A DNA stretch of 64,000 nucleotides, taken from an uncultured Blautia sp. GTDB lineage: Bacteria; Bacillota; Clostridia; Lachnospirales; Lachnospiraceae. Shown here piece after piece: positions 8,405-17,825 of the stretch. The stretch's first letter is position 1. Every line of letters begins with the position of its first letter. The position numbers and the translations under genes were made by a program. The notes under the pieces were generated by a model that searched no databases, had not been told where the DNA came from, and saw only the letters and a program-made list of their open reading frames with translations. The stretch spans positions 1-64,000 of the forward strand of contig NZ_CAKRNY010000003.1 in NCBI RefSeq assembly GCF_934371575.1, in the 5' to 3' direction.

Positions 8405-9462
8405 GCCCGAGCTGCCTCCTTTCCGGATTTCTTTGTCAGCTTCTTAAAGAATGCTTTGGCTGGCTCAGCCTGAATAACTACAATGATAATAACAACGATA
8501 GCTTTAAATACCGGTGCCTGTGCGGAGGAAACACCAAGTGCGTATAACGTTGTGGTGATTGCCTGGATTGTGTAAGCTCCGATGATGGAACCTGCCAGAG
8601 AGAATTTACCACCGCCAAGACTGTTTCCGCCAAGTGCTACGGAAAGGATGGCATCCAGTTCCATATTCAGACCGATGTTATTGGTATCGGCTGAGTAAAT
8701 TCTGGAGGTTGCCACCATACCTGCAAGTCCGGCGCAAAGACCGCAAAGTGCATAGCACATAAGGATGATCTTTGCGGAATTAAAGCCTGCGATACGGGAA
8801 GCTTTTTTGTTAATACCAACACTCTGAATGTAAGTTCCAAGTGCTGTGTAGCGAAGTACGATAGAGGCAATTGCCACACATACAGCAGCCACAATGATCG
8901 GTGTAGGAATGATTCCACAGTAAGCGCCAAGCTTCTGGAAAGAAGGAACTCTAACATAAACGATCTGGCTGTTGCAAAGAAGAAGTCCTACTGCACGGCC
9001 TGCCGACCATAGGATCAGGGTGGCCACCATAGGCTGAATATTCATATAGGCAACCAGAAATCCGTTAAAAACGCCACAGATCAAAGTGACAAGAAGTCCG
9101 GCTCCAATGCCAACAAGCAGCGGATGCGCATACTCCTGCACATTTACGTTTCCGTATCCTGCAAGGATCATACAGCACACACCTGCGTAAAGGCTCATTA
9201 CAGAACCAACGGAAATATCAGTACCGCCGGAAGCGGATACAACAAGTGTCATACCGATGGCAAGAATGGCGATCTCACTTCCACGGTTCAGAATGTCAAT
9301 AAGACGTCCGTAAAGCACACCATTTTTAATGGAAATCATAAAGAAGGAAAGAGGTGCACTTCCTGTTGCTATATCATATACTACGTTGATCAGCATGACC
9401 AGAATCATACTGAAGACCGGAAGGAACAGACGTTTCTGTGCCAGTTTTTTGAAATTACCCAT
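8401..9462 (-). CDS. ytfT: Sugar ABC transporter permease, YtfT-like
   Basis: This 353-residue membrane permease of the same RbsC-like family as its downstream neighbour shows the conserved GGTDISVGSVMSL and ALGGNSLGGG segments. It should form the channel heterodimer with the YjfF-like protein and receive energy from the YtfR-like ATPase. The start overlaps the ATPase stop by one base (TAATG), and the stop overlaps the next start by four bases. The three genes are therefore one translationally coupled unit. Confidence 0.85.
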   Translation of the reverse strand: MGNFKKLAQKRLFLPVFSMILVMLINVVYDIATGSAPLSFFMISIKNGVLYGRLIDILNRGSEIAILAIGMTLVVSASGGTDISVGSVMSLYAGVCCMILAGYGNVNVQEYAHPLLVGIGAGLLVTLICGVFNGFLVAYMNIQPMVATLILWSAGRAVGLLLCNSQIVYVRVPSFQKLGAYCGIIPTPIIVAAVCVAIASIVLRYTALGTYIQSVGINKKASRIAGFNSAKIILMCYALCGLCAGLAGMVATSRIYSADTNNIGLNMELDAILSVALGGNSLGGGKFSLAGSIIGAYTIQAITTTLYALGVSSAQAPVFKAIVVIIIVVIQAEPAKAFFKKLTKKSGKEAARA

Positions 9463-10979
9463 TACTGCTCACCTCCTGCGATTGCTTTCATTACGTTCAT
9501 CTGGTTCATATCTGCCTCATCAATCTCGCCAACCTTCTGACCGTCACGAAGAACTGCCATACGGTTACAGGTACGAAGCATTTCCTCGATTTCAGAGGAA
9601 ATGAAAATCAGACTCTTGCCTTCATCAGCAAGCCTTAACACCAGCTTCTGAATCTCAGTCTTGGTACCGATATCGATTCCTCTGGTAGGCTCGTCCAAAA
9701 TCAGGAAATCCGGATTTGTTGCAAGCCATCTTGCAAGGATAACCTTCTGCTGGTTTCCACCGGAAAGCTGTTTGATCAGGGTCTCGCGGCTTGCACATTT
9801 AATCTGGAGAAGATCGATATACTTGTCTGCAATCTCACACTGTTTTGCCATAGGGATTTTTTTCAGAATGCCCTGTTTTGCCTGAATTGCAAGGATGATA
9901 TTTTCTCTTACGGACAAATCTGCAACAATACCTTCCGCTTTACGGTCATCAGGAAGAAGCCCCATTCCAAGATGCATGGCATCAATAGGATTTTTCACCT
10001 TAACTTCCTTGCCCTTTACTTTCAAAGTACCAGTCTGGGCGCGGTCAGCACCGTAAATAGTACGTGCCAGTTCGCTTCGTCCGCTTCCAAGAAGTCCGGT
10101 AAGTCCGATTACTTCACCTTTGTGGATATCAAGATCAAATGGTTTGATGGTTCCTGCATGGCTTAAGCCACGGGCTTCGATTACCATCGGCTCTTTTCTC
10201 TTATCTCCTGTGGTCTCCGGTTTAATGGAAGCAAGATCGTCGAAATCTTTTCCCATCATAGCTGCTACCAGCTTCACTCTCGGAAGATCTGCGATCTCAT
10301 ACTCGCCAACCAGCTGACCATTTCGAAGAACGGTGATTCCGTCACATACCGCATAAACCTGCTCCAGGAAATGGGTGACAAATATGATTCCTACACCTTT
10401 CTCCTTCAGTCTGCGCATCATGGTAAAAAGCTTTTCTACTTCACGGTCATCCAGTGAAGATGTTGGCTCATCCAGAATGAGCACCTTACAGTCCATATCT
10501 ACAGCACGGGCAATTGCGATCATCTGCTGCAATGCCAGTGAATAATCTTCAAGATTACGTGTTACATCTACATCAAGCTCCAGCTGTTTCATAAGAGCGG
10601 CTGCCTGACGGTTCATTGCCTTTCGGTTGACCGTACCCAGCTTTGTCAATGGCTCACGGCCTATGTAAAGATTCTCTGCCACCGAAAGGTTTGGACAGAG
10701 GTTTACCTCCTGATATACAGTAGAAATGCCCTTCTTCTGGGCGTCCATGGTATCTTTATTTACGATGGGATGATCAAATCCTTCCAGATAAATCTCTCCA
10801 GCCTCAAATTTATTTACGCCGGTCAGGCACTTGATCAATGTGGATTTACCCGCGCCATTCTCTCCCATCAATGCACGGATCTCACCTTTTTTCAATGTCA
10901 GATCCACGCCTTCCAGAGCCTTTACCCCTGGGAATGTCATGCAGATTCCCTGCATTTTCAATACTACTCCTGCCTCCAA
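9462..10979 (-). CDS. ytfR: Sugar ABC transporter ATPase with two nucleotide-binding domains, YtfR-like
   Basis: This 505-residue cytoplasmic protein carries two ABC domains, as in RbsA/MglA/YtfR. The first has Walker A GENGAGKST and Walker B KVLILDEPTSSLD. The second has a degenerate P-loop (GLLGSGRSE) with the signature LSGGNQQK and LILDEPTRGID, a known feature of this family. Translation apparently begins at TTG (10977-10979), seven bases after GGGAGG; no ATG is placed as well. A 148-base gap with a hairpin separates it from the binding-protein gene upstream. Confidence 0.87.
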   Translation of the reverse strand: MEAGVVLKMQGICMTFPGVKALEGVDLTLKKGEIRALMGENGAGKSTLIKCLTGVNKFEAGEIYLEGFDHPIVNKDTMDAQKKGISTVYQEVNLCPNLSVAENLYIGREPLTKLGTVNRKAMNRQAAALMKQLELDVDVTRNLEDYSLALQQMIAIARAVDMDCKVLILDEPTSSLDDREVEKLFTMMRRLKEKGVGIIFVTHFLEQVYAVCDGITVLRNGQLVGEYEIADLPRVKLVAAMMGKDFDDLASIKPETTGDKRKEPMVIEARGLSHAGTIKPFDLDIHKGEVIGLTGLLGSGRSELARTIYGADRAQTGTLKVKGKEVKVKNPIDAMHLGMGLLPDDRKAEGIVADLSVRENIILAIQAKQGILKKIPMAKQCEIADKYIDLLQIKCASRETLIKQLSGGNQQKVILARWLATNPDFLILDEPTRGIDIGTKTEIQKLVLRLADEGKSLIFISSEIEEMLRTCNRMAVLRDGQKVGEIDEADMNQMNVMKAIAGGEQ

Positions 10980-11068
10980 CGCGATTCCTCCCTTCCCTTT
11001 ATGTACAACATTTTTTCATTCTCCTCGTTAATACACGTTTGACTTTCTTTTTACCCTGATATCATCAT

Positions 11069-11092
11069 AAAAGGGGAGCGAAAATCCGCTCC
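11069..11092 (-). terminator. Intra-operon attenuating hairpin after the binding-protein gene
   Basis: The stem GGAGCG/CGCTCC (11075-11080 with 11087-11092) is followed on the minus strand by CCTTTT. A weak terminator here would give more binding protein than ATPase and permease, a common design in ABC operons. Confidence 0.55.
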
Positions 11093-11127
11093 GGGACTTC
11101 CCTCCCCTATTTGTTCACTCTTTCTGA

Positions 11128-12111
11128 TTAGTAAGCACGTCCAGCCAGAACCTCGTCTGTCATAGTTGTTGCATACTCGCTCTCGATTCCAGGTGCTACG
11201 AATGCCTGATCCTCAACAAGTGTTGTCTTCTCAAATTCTTCGCCTGCCTGCATTTTTTCGATTACACCCTTAACAACCTCAGCCTGGATCGGGTTACACT
11301 CAACGTCACAGTTGATTTTTCCATCTAATGTATACTGAAGTCCGTCATGTGTTGCATCGAAGGAAATAAGTGTTACATCGCCGTCCACACCGTAGGTGAT
11401 ACCTGCTGCATCCATTGCATCCATTGCGCCGTATGCTTCGTTATCGTTCTGGCATACAACTACATTGAACTGTCCCTCGTAGGATTTGATGAAGGACTCC
11501 ATAACTTCCTGGCCACCAGCCTGTGTGAAGTCACCAGACTGAGAATCAAGGATCTTCCAGTTGTCATGCTCTTCTGCTACCTGATTGAAACCATTTGTAC
11601 GTCCAAGTGCTGCGGAAGCTCCTACAGAACCTTCGATTACAAGGATGTTAGCATCTTTATCACCAAGATACTCAGCTAACCAGTTACCAGCTGTGATACC
11701 TTCATTTGTTGTGTTTGTTCCAACCCATGCATCATATAAGTCGTCGCTTGCTTCGATTTCACGGTCTGCGATGATTACCGGGATTCCTGCATCCTGTGCT
11801 TCCTGAAGAACGGTGTCCCAGCCAGCGGACTGGATCGGAGCGATTACGATATAATCCATATCTTTACTGATGAAAGTACGAACTGCCTCAAGCTGTGCAG
11901 CGTTGTCATTATCGCAGTCTACAAGATCAAGGCTGTATCCAGCGTCTTCTGAGAAAACGTCCTGATAGTTCTGGGTGTTTGCTGTACGCCAATCTGACTC
12001 ATGTCCAACCTGTGCGTATCCAACTGTTACCAGATCGTCAGCGTAAACCGGCATAGCCATCATGCTGAGTGTTGCTGCTGCGAGTGCCATAACTGCTAAT
12101 TTCTTTTTCAT
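11128..12111 (-). CDS. ytfQ: Sugar-binding protein of the YtfQ type
   Basis: This 327-residue extracytoplasmic protein is of the periplasmic-binding-protein type I fold. Residues 1-24 form a signal peptide (MKKKLAVMAL then a hydrophobic core, cleavage after VYA). No lipobox cysteine is visible, which is unusual for a binding protein of a Gram-positive cell. The mature part shows YtfQ landmarks: VGYAQVGHESDWR, DYIVIAPIQSAGWDTVL, GSVGASAALGRTNGF and VVVCQNDNEAYGAM. It heads the transporter operon. A close paralogue (15272-16303), which keeps the same ligand-contact blocks, sits in the adjacent sensor operon. Confidence 0.85.
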   Translation of the reverse strand: MKKKLAVMALAAATLSMMAMPVYADDLVTVGYAQVGHESDWRTANTQNYQDVFSEDAGYSLDLVDCDNDNAAQLEAVRTFISKDMDYIVIAPIQSAGWDTVLQEAQDAGIPVIIADREIEASDDLYDAWVGTNTTNEGITAGNWLAEYLGDKDANILVIEGSVGASAALGRTNGFNQVAEEHDNWKILDSQSGDFTQAGGQEVMESFIKSYEGQFNVVVCQNDNEAYGAMDAMDAAGITYGVDGDVTLISFDATHDGLQYTLDGKINCDVECNPIQAEVVKGVIEKMQAGEEFEKTTLVEDQAFVAPGIESEYATTMTDEVLAGRAY

Positions 12112-12640
12112 GTGATTGTTCCTCTCTTTCTTTTAGAAAAATATTTACGTTTTTTGAATCCGTGTTCTTCTTGATGTCTATAATTTAGCGAAAATCAACA
12201 CAAAATTCAACATCTCCTTCTCGGTTTTTGGTTGTTTCGTCAGTTCAAACAATACAAATTTTCTATTTTTATTGATGAAATACATACAAATTTATATTAT
12301 AATAGTTTTCAACCGAAGATACGTGTGATTTTTTATGATTTTGAAACTGAAAAGTATGTTTTTTTACGATTGGGAAAAGACTTTCCACCTTTTTTCCCTT
12401 TTTTTCAATCTGGCAAACTGTCCAACAATGCTCCAAAAAGTTTAATTTTCTGAAAATATGGGTGATTTTTTAGGTTTAAAACATGTAAAATCTCTATTAT
12501 TTTTTTCACCTCAAAGAAAATAATACGAATTTTTTAACTTTCAGGAACTGTGTTACAGGATAATTTCTACTATAATAATCATACTGTCAGCACCTGTTCA
12601 CCAATATGCAGGATATATGGAAAAATCCGGAGGAAAAAAT
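12112..12640. other. Divergent intergenic regulatory region
   Basis: These 529 AT-rich bases lie between the binding-protein gene (leftward) and the GntR-LacI-type regulator (rightward). A TATAAT at 12571-12576 on the plus strand could serve the regulator; TTGAAT-17-TAAATT on the minus strand is a possible promoter for the transporter. A loose inverted repeat ATTATTTT/AAAATAAT lies at 12496-12524. I see no gene or RNA structure here. Confidence 0.45.
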
Positions 12641-13696
12641 ATGGCAATCAAATACAAATGGCTTGCAGATCAGTTAAGAGAAATGATTCAGGAATATATA
12701 AAAAAGGGACTTAATAAGCTTCCTACCGAACAGGAGCTGTCTTCTGACTATCACGTCAGCCGTCAGACTGTACGGGCCGCCCTGGCTGTTTTGGAAAATG
12801 AACATGAAATCCGCCGGATCAGAGGAAGCGGTGCGTATATCACCGGTCTTTCCAGCCAGGAAAACCAGAATGTGATCGGAATTCTGATTCCAGATGAACA
12901 GCGGTATGAATATCCGGCTTTTATAAACGATATCCGGACCACACTTACAGCTGAAGGCTTTACCTGCAGGGTTTTTCCAACTTTTAATCATACCGATCAG
13001 GAAAAACAGATTCTGAAGTTTCTTTTGAAAAATCCCCTGCGGGCTATTCTTGCTGAGCCTGTGAAAAGTGCTCTTCCAAACCTGAATACAGAGCTTTACC
13101 AAAGGCTGCTGCAAAAGGGGACTTCCATTTTGTTTCTTGGCTGTGGCTATCCGGAGCTGCCCCAGATTCCGGTTCTTTATGAGAACCATTTTCATGGCGC
13201 AGAACTCCTGGTACGAAATCTTTTTGAACAGGGGCACCGGTCTGTTGCAGGAATTTTTCAGATGGATGATCTGCGTGGTCTCAAACGGTATCAGGGATTT
13301 CTGGAAGCTATGCAAAATCATGGACTGGCAGTTCCAGACAGAAATATCTGCTGGTTTACCACTCAGGAGCTGAATGATTTCCATCTCAACCGGGACATTC
13401 GTTTCCTGAAAAATTTTCTGGAACGGATCACTCCTGACTGTACTGCTTTTGTCTGCCAGAATGATTTTATTGCATGGCTTCTGTGGGAAGAGCTTGCTCC
13501 TGCCGGATTAACTGCATTCAACACCAGCTACCTTACCACCTCCGGTCTGCTGCGTGCTGTCACCCTTGTTTCTCCGCCGCACCAGCCCGGCTCTCTGGCA
13601 GCACAGATGATTATGGACAAATTAAAAGGACTCCCTATATCTTCACAGGAAGTCCCCTTGCAGCTGCGCCTGAATCTTTTTTCAGACACACGCTAA
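12641..13696 (+). CDS. GntR-type DNA-binding / LacI-type effector-binding regulator (AraR-like)
   Basis: This 351-residue repressor has an N-terminal GntR winged helix (about residues 5-72: KLPTEQELSSDYHVSRQTVR) fused to a LacI/periplasmic-binding-like sensor domain (VIGILIPDEQ onward), the AraR architecture. The ATG at 12641 follows GGAGGAAAAAAT; an upstream ATG at 12617 is not preceded by a site. It is the only plus-strand gene here, divergent from the YtfQ-type transporter, so control of that transporter by its sugar is likely. Its stop codon overlaps that of the convergent YesN gene by four bases. Confidence 0.82.
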   Translation: MAIKYKWLADQLREMIQEYIKKGLNKLPTEQELSSDYHVSRQTVRAALAVLENEHEIRRIRGSGAYITGLSSQENQNVIGILIPDEQRYEYPAFINDIRTTLTAEGFTCRVFPTFNHTDQEKQILKFLLKNPLRAILAEPVKSALPNLNTELYQRLLQKGTSILFLGCGYPELPQIPVLYENHFHGAELLVRNLFEQGHRSVAGIFQMDDLRGLKRYQGFLEAMQNHGLAVPDRNICWFTTQELNDFHLNRDIRFLKNFLERITPDCTAFVCQNDFIAWLLWEELAPAGLTAFNTSYLTTSGLLRAVTLVSPPHQPGSLAAQMIMDKLKGLPISSQEVPLQLRLNLFSDTR

Positions 13697-15297
13697 ACCG
13701 TATTCTTGCTTCTGTACTCTCTCGGGCTGCACCCGGATTTTTTCTTAAACACATAGCTGAAGTAATGGGGATCCTTGTACCCCACCTCCTGTGCGATCTC
13801 CCCGGATGATTTATCCGTTTCGCGCAGGAGCTTCTTCGCTCTCTCCACTCTTTTGCAGGTAATGTACTCCACAAAGGTTTTCTGCATATTCTGGCTGAAA
13901 ATGGCACTTAGATAATTGGCGCTCATATTTACTGCATCTGCCGCTTCATTCAGGGAAATCGTCTCCTTGTAACAATTCTGATCAATATAATCCAGTACCT
14001 TACGCATGGCACTGGTTCCCTGAGACTCATTTTTCTCATCACGGATATGAACCGCGATCTGAAGCAGATCCGCACAATAATCAGCCACCTGAGATGCTTT
14101 AATATTCATCTCCCCTGCATTTTCGCTGATTCTTTCTGTATATTCCTCCTTGGAAACACCAATGGATTCCAGATACATGATAGTGGTAAACCTGACATGA
14201 AGGACTACATAATCCCGGAACATTCTGGACTCAAGTGCTTTACTCATTCCGCCAAGGTAGCCATGGACAAAATCCTGTATTTCACAGCTGCTTCCCTTTG
14301 TGAGAAAATCTTTTATGATCTCCGGATTCAGCTGGGAAGAATCTACTCCGTCCAGACGATTCTCTCCCTGTGAGTTTACATAACTTTCCAATGTTTTTTC
14401 CGTAAGCACGTGAAGCCCAGGTACCATAAAGCGGTAGGCAAAATAGTGATTTACACTTTGGTAACACTGGGAAAGCAGGCTTAAACGCTCTACCGGCTGT
14501 CCAACAGCTATATACCAGTCCATCTGTTCCTCGCTTTCACAGATTCGCTGCACATATTCCACACAGTTATCTGTCAGCTCCTGAAGCTGTGACATTTCCC
14601 CTTTTACCAGAACTCCATAACTGTTTACATTCCAGCGAAAAAGCAAGTACTGCGGATAGCGCAGAAAATAGCGAAGCACTTCAGCCTGTTTTCTCAGAAA
14701 CCCCTCTATCCTGTCTCTGTTTTTTTCCTCCAGATACAGAAACAGAAGATTATATCCGGCTGCCGTTATCTCAATGGACTGCCGCGCCGCCTCATCATAA
14801 ACCTCTTTTACAGACAACTCACCCTCCAGAATTTTTTCCATAAAACGTCGTCTGGAAAATTGCTCGTACTCCTGGATCTCATTCTGAAACTGCGTGCGGT
14901 AATCCTCCTGCTCCTGATCCTGTTCGATCTTGTCCTTCAGCTCCAGAAGAACATTCTTCAGCTTCAATCTGGTAACCGGCTTAAGAAGGTACTGATCTAC
15001 TCCGACCTCAATTGCCTGTCTGGCATATTCAAAATCATCATAACCACTGATAATAATGATCTTCATGCGCGGAAATTCTTTACTGATGATCTTACTTAAA
15101 GACAGTCCATCCATAAATGGCATTTTTATATCTGTGATCAGCACATCTGGCTTTGTTTTTCGGATCAGCGGCAAAGCCATTTCTCCATCTGCTGCCTCCC
15201 CCACAAAGCGATATCCAAACTGATCCCATGGAATACGGTCTCTCAAGCCTTCCCGGATCACCGTCTCATCTTCAACCAGAAATACCTTCAGTAACAT
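13693..15297 (-). CDS. YesN-type response regulator with AraC DNA-binding domain
   Basis: This 534-residue protein has a receiver domain at 1-120 with the phosphorylated aspartate in DVLITDIKMP, a long linker domain, and an AraC-type double helix-turn-helix at about 435-534 (ISLNEAADAVNMSANYLSAIF, IAQEVGYKDPHYFSYVFKKKSG). It should activate transcription when phosphorylated by the YesM kinase of the same operon. The ATG at 15295-15297 has GGGAGG six bases upstream and lies inside the preceding gene, an overlap of 26 bases. It ends tail-to-tail with the plus-strand regulator. Confidence 0.88.
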   Translation of the reverse strand: MLLKVFLVEDETVIREGLRDRIPWDQFGYRFVGEAADGEMALPLIRKTKPDVLITDIKMPFMDGLSLSKIISKEFPRMKIIIISGYDDFEYARQAIEVGVDQYLLKPVTRLKLKNVLLELKDKIEQDQEQEDYRTQFQNEIQEYEQFSRRRFMEKILEGELSVKEVYDEAARQSIEITAAGYNLLFLYLEEKNRDRIEGFLRKQAEVLRYFLRYPQYLLFRWNVNSYGVLVKGEMSQLQELTDNCVEYVQRICESEEQMDWYIAVGQPVERLSLLSQCYQSVNHYFAYRFMVPGLHVLTEKTLESYVNSQGENRLDGVDSSQLNPEIIKDFLTKGSSCEIQDFVHGYLGGMSKALESRMFRDYVVLHVRFTTIMYLESIGVSKEEYTERISENAGEMNIKASQVADYCADLLQIAVHIRDEKNESQGTSAMRKVLDYIDQNCYKETISLNEAADAVNMSANYLSAIFSQNMQKTFVEYITCKRVERAKKLLRETDKSSGEIAQEVGYKDPHYFSYVFKKKSGCSPREYRSKNTV

Positions 15298-16303
15298 TTT
15301 CATCCTCCCATGCATTCTCCTGGGTATATACCTGCTCCGGAACGTAATACGCCTTCTCCACTTCCTTACCAGCCTCTATATCCCTAATAATCTGCTCTAC
15401 ATATTTTCCCTGATCCGCATTACACTGCACATCAATATTGATCTGACCATTTCTCACCAGTTCAACACCGGCAGCCACCGCATCAAAGGAAATCACTGTA
15501 ATGTCACCACTTACCCCTGTGGTTTTTCCCGCTTCTCTGATTGCCTCCAACGCTCCGAAGGTCATGTCATCATTCTGGGAAACCACCACATCAATATCAT
15601 CATACTGTTCCAGCAAACGGGCCATTTCTTCTTTCCCCTTGGCTGTGGTAAATTCTCCGTCTGCCTGCTGCAGAATGTTCCAGTTGCGCTGTCCGCCAAC
15701 CACTTCATTAAAGCCCCGTGTCCTTCCAATGGTGGCAGATGCACCTCTGGTGCCCTTCAGAACCACAATGTTTATATTTTCCTGATCCCGTCCCTCTTTT
15801 TTCAGATAATCCGCAAGCCAGTGCCCTGCATCCTGGCCCTCTTTTACAAAATCAGGACCAACCCAGGCAGTATAAAGTGATGGGTTCTCCACTGATACCA
15901 TACGGTCCATAAGTATTACCGGAATCCCGGCATCCTTCGCCTCCTGCAGCACAGTATCCCATCCATTTTCTTCAATTGGGGAAAGTACAATATAATCCAC
16001 CTGCTGGGAAATAAAGCTTCGGATTGCCTTGATCTGGTTCGCCTGCTTCTGTCTCGCATTGTCAAAAATCAGCATATAACCATTTGCTCTGGTAAATGCA
16101 TTCTGAATAGACTGCGTATGGGCACTTCGCCATACAGACTCACTTCCCACCTGGGACACACCTACTACGATCAGATTATCATCCTCTGCCGGAGTTTCCT
16201 GCACATTACTGCTTCCAAAAGGACTTCCCAGAAGGATTAATGCCGCCAGCACAAACACAACCGGCGCCACAGCCCAGATATTTTTCCTTATAAACTGTCT
16301 CAT
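15272..16303 (-). CDS. Membrane-anchored sugar-binding protein, YtfQ paralogue in a two-component operon
   Basis: This 343-residue protein begins with one uncleaved-looking transmembrane helix (about residues 9-28, AVAPVVFVLAALILLG) followed by a periplasmic-binding-like domain resembling the YtfQ-type protein at 11128-12111 (VGVSQVGSESVWRSAHTQS, GTRGASATIGRTRGF, VVVSQNDDMTFGAL). It sits between the kinase and response regulator, overlapping the kinase by ATGA and the regulator by 26 bases. It probably binds the same sugar and presents it to the YesM sensor rather than to the transporter. This is inference from context. Confidence 0.8.
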   Translation of the reverse strand: MRQFIRKNIWAVAPVVFVLAALILLGSPFGSSNVQETPAEDDNLIVVGVSQVGSESVWRSAHTQSIQNAFTRANGYMLIFDNARQKQANQIKAIRSFISQQVDYIVLSPIEENGWDTVLQEAKDAGIPVILMDRMVSVENPSLYTAWVGPDFVKEGQDAGHWLADYLKKEGRDQENINIVVLKGTRGASATIGRTRGFNEVVGGQRNWNILQQADGEFTTAKGKEEMARLLEQYDDIDVVVSQNDDMTFGALEAIREAGKTTGVSGDITVISFDAVAAGVELVRNGQINIDVQCNADQGKYVEQIIRDIEAGKEVEKAYYVPEQVYTQENAWEDENVTEGISG

Positions 16304-17802
16304 GCGCCCATATCCTCCTGTTGTGCCTGTTCGCATTCATCTATCCTGCTTTCGTCCCCTTTTTTCTCCACCGGAGCTTCCAGAATAGCCGGGATCACGA
16401 TTTCCACTGTAGTTCCTTTCCCCTTCTCAGACATGATCTTCATACCATACTCTGATCCGAAGTACATATGAATACGCTCATTTACATTTGCCAGGCCAAA
16501 GCCCTTCTCTGTCTCCTGACATGGCTTCTCAATCTGGATCCGGAGCTGTTCAAGTTCCTCCTTATCCATACCTGCACCGTCGTCCCGGACAGTCAGCCGG
16601 ATCACATCTCCCTCTTTTTCTCCGTGAATATGAATACAGCCCTTGGCGCGCTTGTACTTGATTCCATGATACAGTGCATTCTCCACCACCGGCTGAAGTG
16701 TGAGCTTCAGAATCTGGTATTTATAAAGCACCTGATCCAGCTGGATATCATATTCCAGAATATCCCGATAACGCATTTCCTGAATCTGAAGATAACTGCT
16801 GATGTGCTTTTCTTCTTCCTTAATGGAAATAAATTCCTTTCCTTTGCTGAGAATTTCCCGGAAAAAATCGGACAAAGTCACAACCATAGTCACCGCTTCA
16901 TCAGGTTCATTGGACTCAATCAGCCATACGATGGTATCAAGGGTATTATACAGAAAATGGGGCTGAATCTGTTCCTGAAGAAGGCGCAGATCTGCCTTTC
17001 GCATTTTTCGCTCATCCTCTTTTACCTTGTCGATCAGAGACTGCATATTTCCCGCCATGTTATTAAAGCTCACTGCAAGCTCCGCGATTTCATCATTCGA
17101 AGTTACCTGGGCTCTGGCATCAAAATCACCTCTGGAAATTTTTTCTGTAGCCTGATTCAGCTGACGGATGGGCTGTAAAATACCGGAAACGATCATAACC
17201 GCACTGATTGCAACCACTATGATCAGCGCCGCGATCAGAATACTGCAGACGATCATAAAGCGGCCGATCTGGCTTTGCAGCGTATCCGTAACCATTTCCA
17301 TATACCGGGTCTGATAATAAATATAATACTGGATATCATCCTGGATCAGTTCTGTAAGAATATAAATATTGTTATCCAGCTTCTCAATATTTTCGCTGTA
17401 TTTTCCACCGGCGTTGATACTGTCCACAATATCGTCCACACGTTTTTCCAGAGTATCAATGTTTCGCAGAAGGCTTTCCAGCCAGACCTTGCTCTCAGAC
17501 TCTGTGGTTATCGCTGTAAGCCTGGTAAATTCGCTGCGCAGTTCATCAATTAAAGTATATGGGTTCCTAAGACTTTTATCTGCTTCGATGGTATCCAGTG
17601 TAACGTAACCTACAACCAGCTTGTACAGGCTCTCGTCCATCTCTTCCTTAAAATTCAGGTTGTAATTGTTGGCTACCGTCATATTGCTTACTATTTCAGC
17701 GTATGTGTTGCTGTAGCCTGCCATTGAAACAAGAAGATACATGATAAGAAGAATAAACGGCAGTGTTACCACTGCCGCCAGTGTAAGAATTTTCTTTTTC
17801 AT
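16300..17802 (-). CDS. YesM-type sensor histidine kinase
   Basis: This 500-residue kinase has TM1 (about 8-30), an extracellular helical domain, TM2 (about 190-215), HAMP, a His_kinase domain with the phosphorylated histidine in EQIQPHFLYNTLD, and a HATPase_c domain (DDGAGM, KGFGLANV). I start it at ATG 17800-17802, where a lysine-rich tail precedes TM1; GGAGGG lies 13 bases upstream, which is rather far. A frame extending to 17937 gives an unconvincing N-terminus inside the preceding gene. It is co-transcribed with the GGDEF-HD-GYP gene (23-base gap), the membrane-bound binding protein and YesN. Confidence 0.85.
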   Translation of the reverse strand: MKKKILTLAAVVTLPFILLIMYLLVSMAGYSNTYAEIVSNMTVANNYNLNFKEEMDESLYKLVVGYVTLDTIEADKSLRNPYTLIDELRSEFTRLTAITTESESKVWLESLLRNIDTLEKRVDDIVDSINAGGKYSENIEKLDNNIYILTELIQDDIQYYIYYQTRYMEMVTDTLQSQIGRFMIVCSILIAALIIVVAISAVMIVSGILQPIRQLNQATEKISRGDFDARAQVTSNDEIAELAVSFNNMAGNMQSLIDKVKEDERKMRKADLRLLQEQIQPHFLYNTLDTIVWLIESNEPDEAVTMVVTLSDFFREILSKGKEFISIKEEEKHISSYLQIQEMRYRDILEYDIQLDQVLYKYQILKLTLQPVVENALYHGIKYKRAKGCIHIHGEKEGDVIRLTVRDDGAGMDKEELEQLRIQIEKPCQETEKGFGLANVNERIHMYFGSEYGMKIMSEKGKGTTVEIVIPAILEAPVEKKGDESRIDECEQAQQEDMGA

Positions 17803-17825
17803 AAAGTAAAGCTTCCCTCCACACC

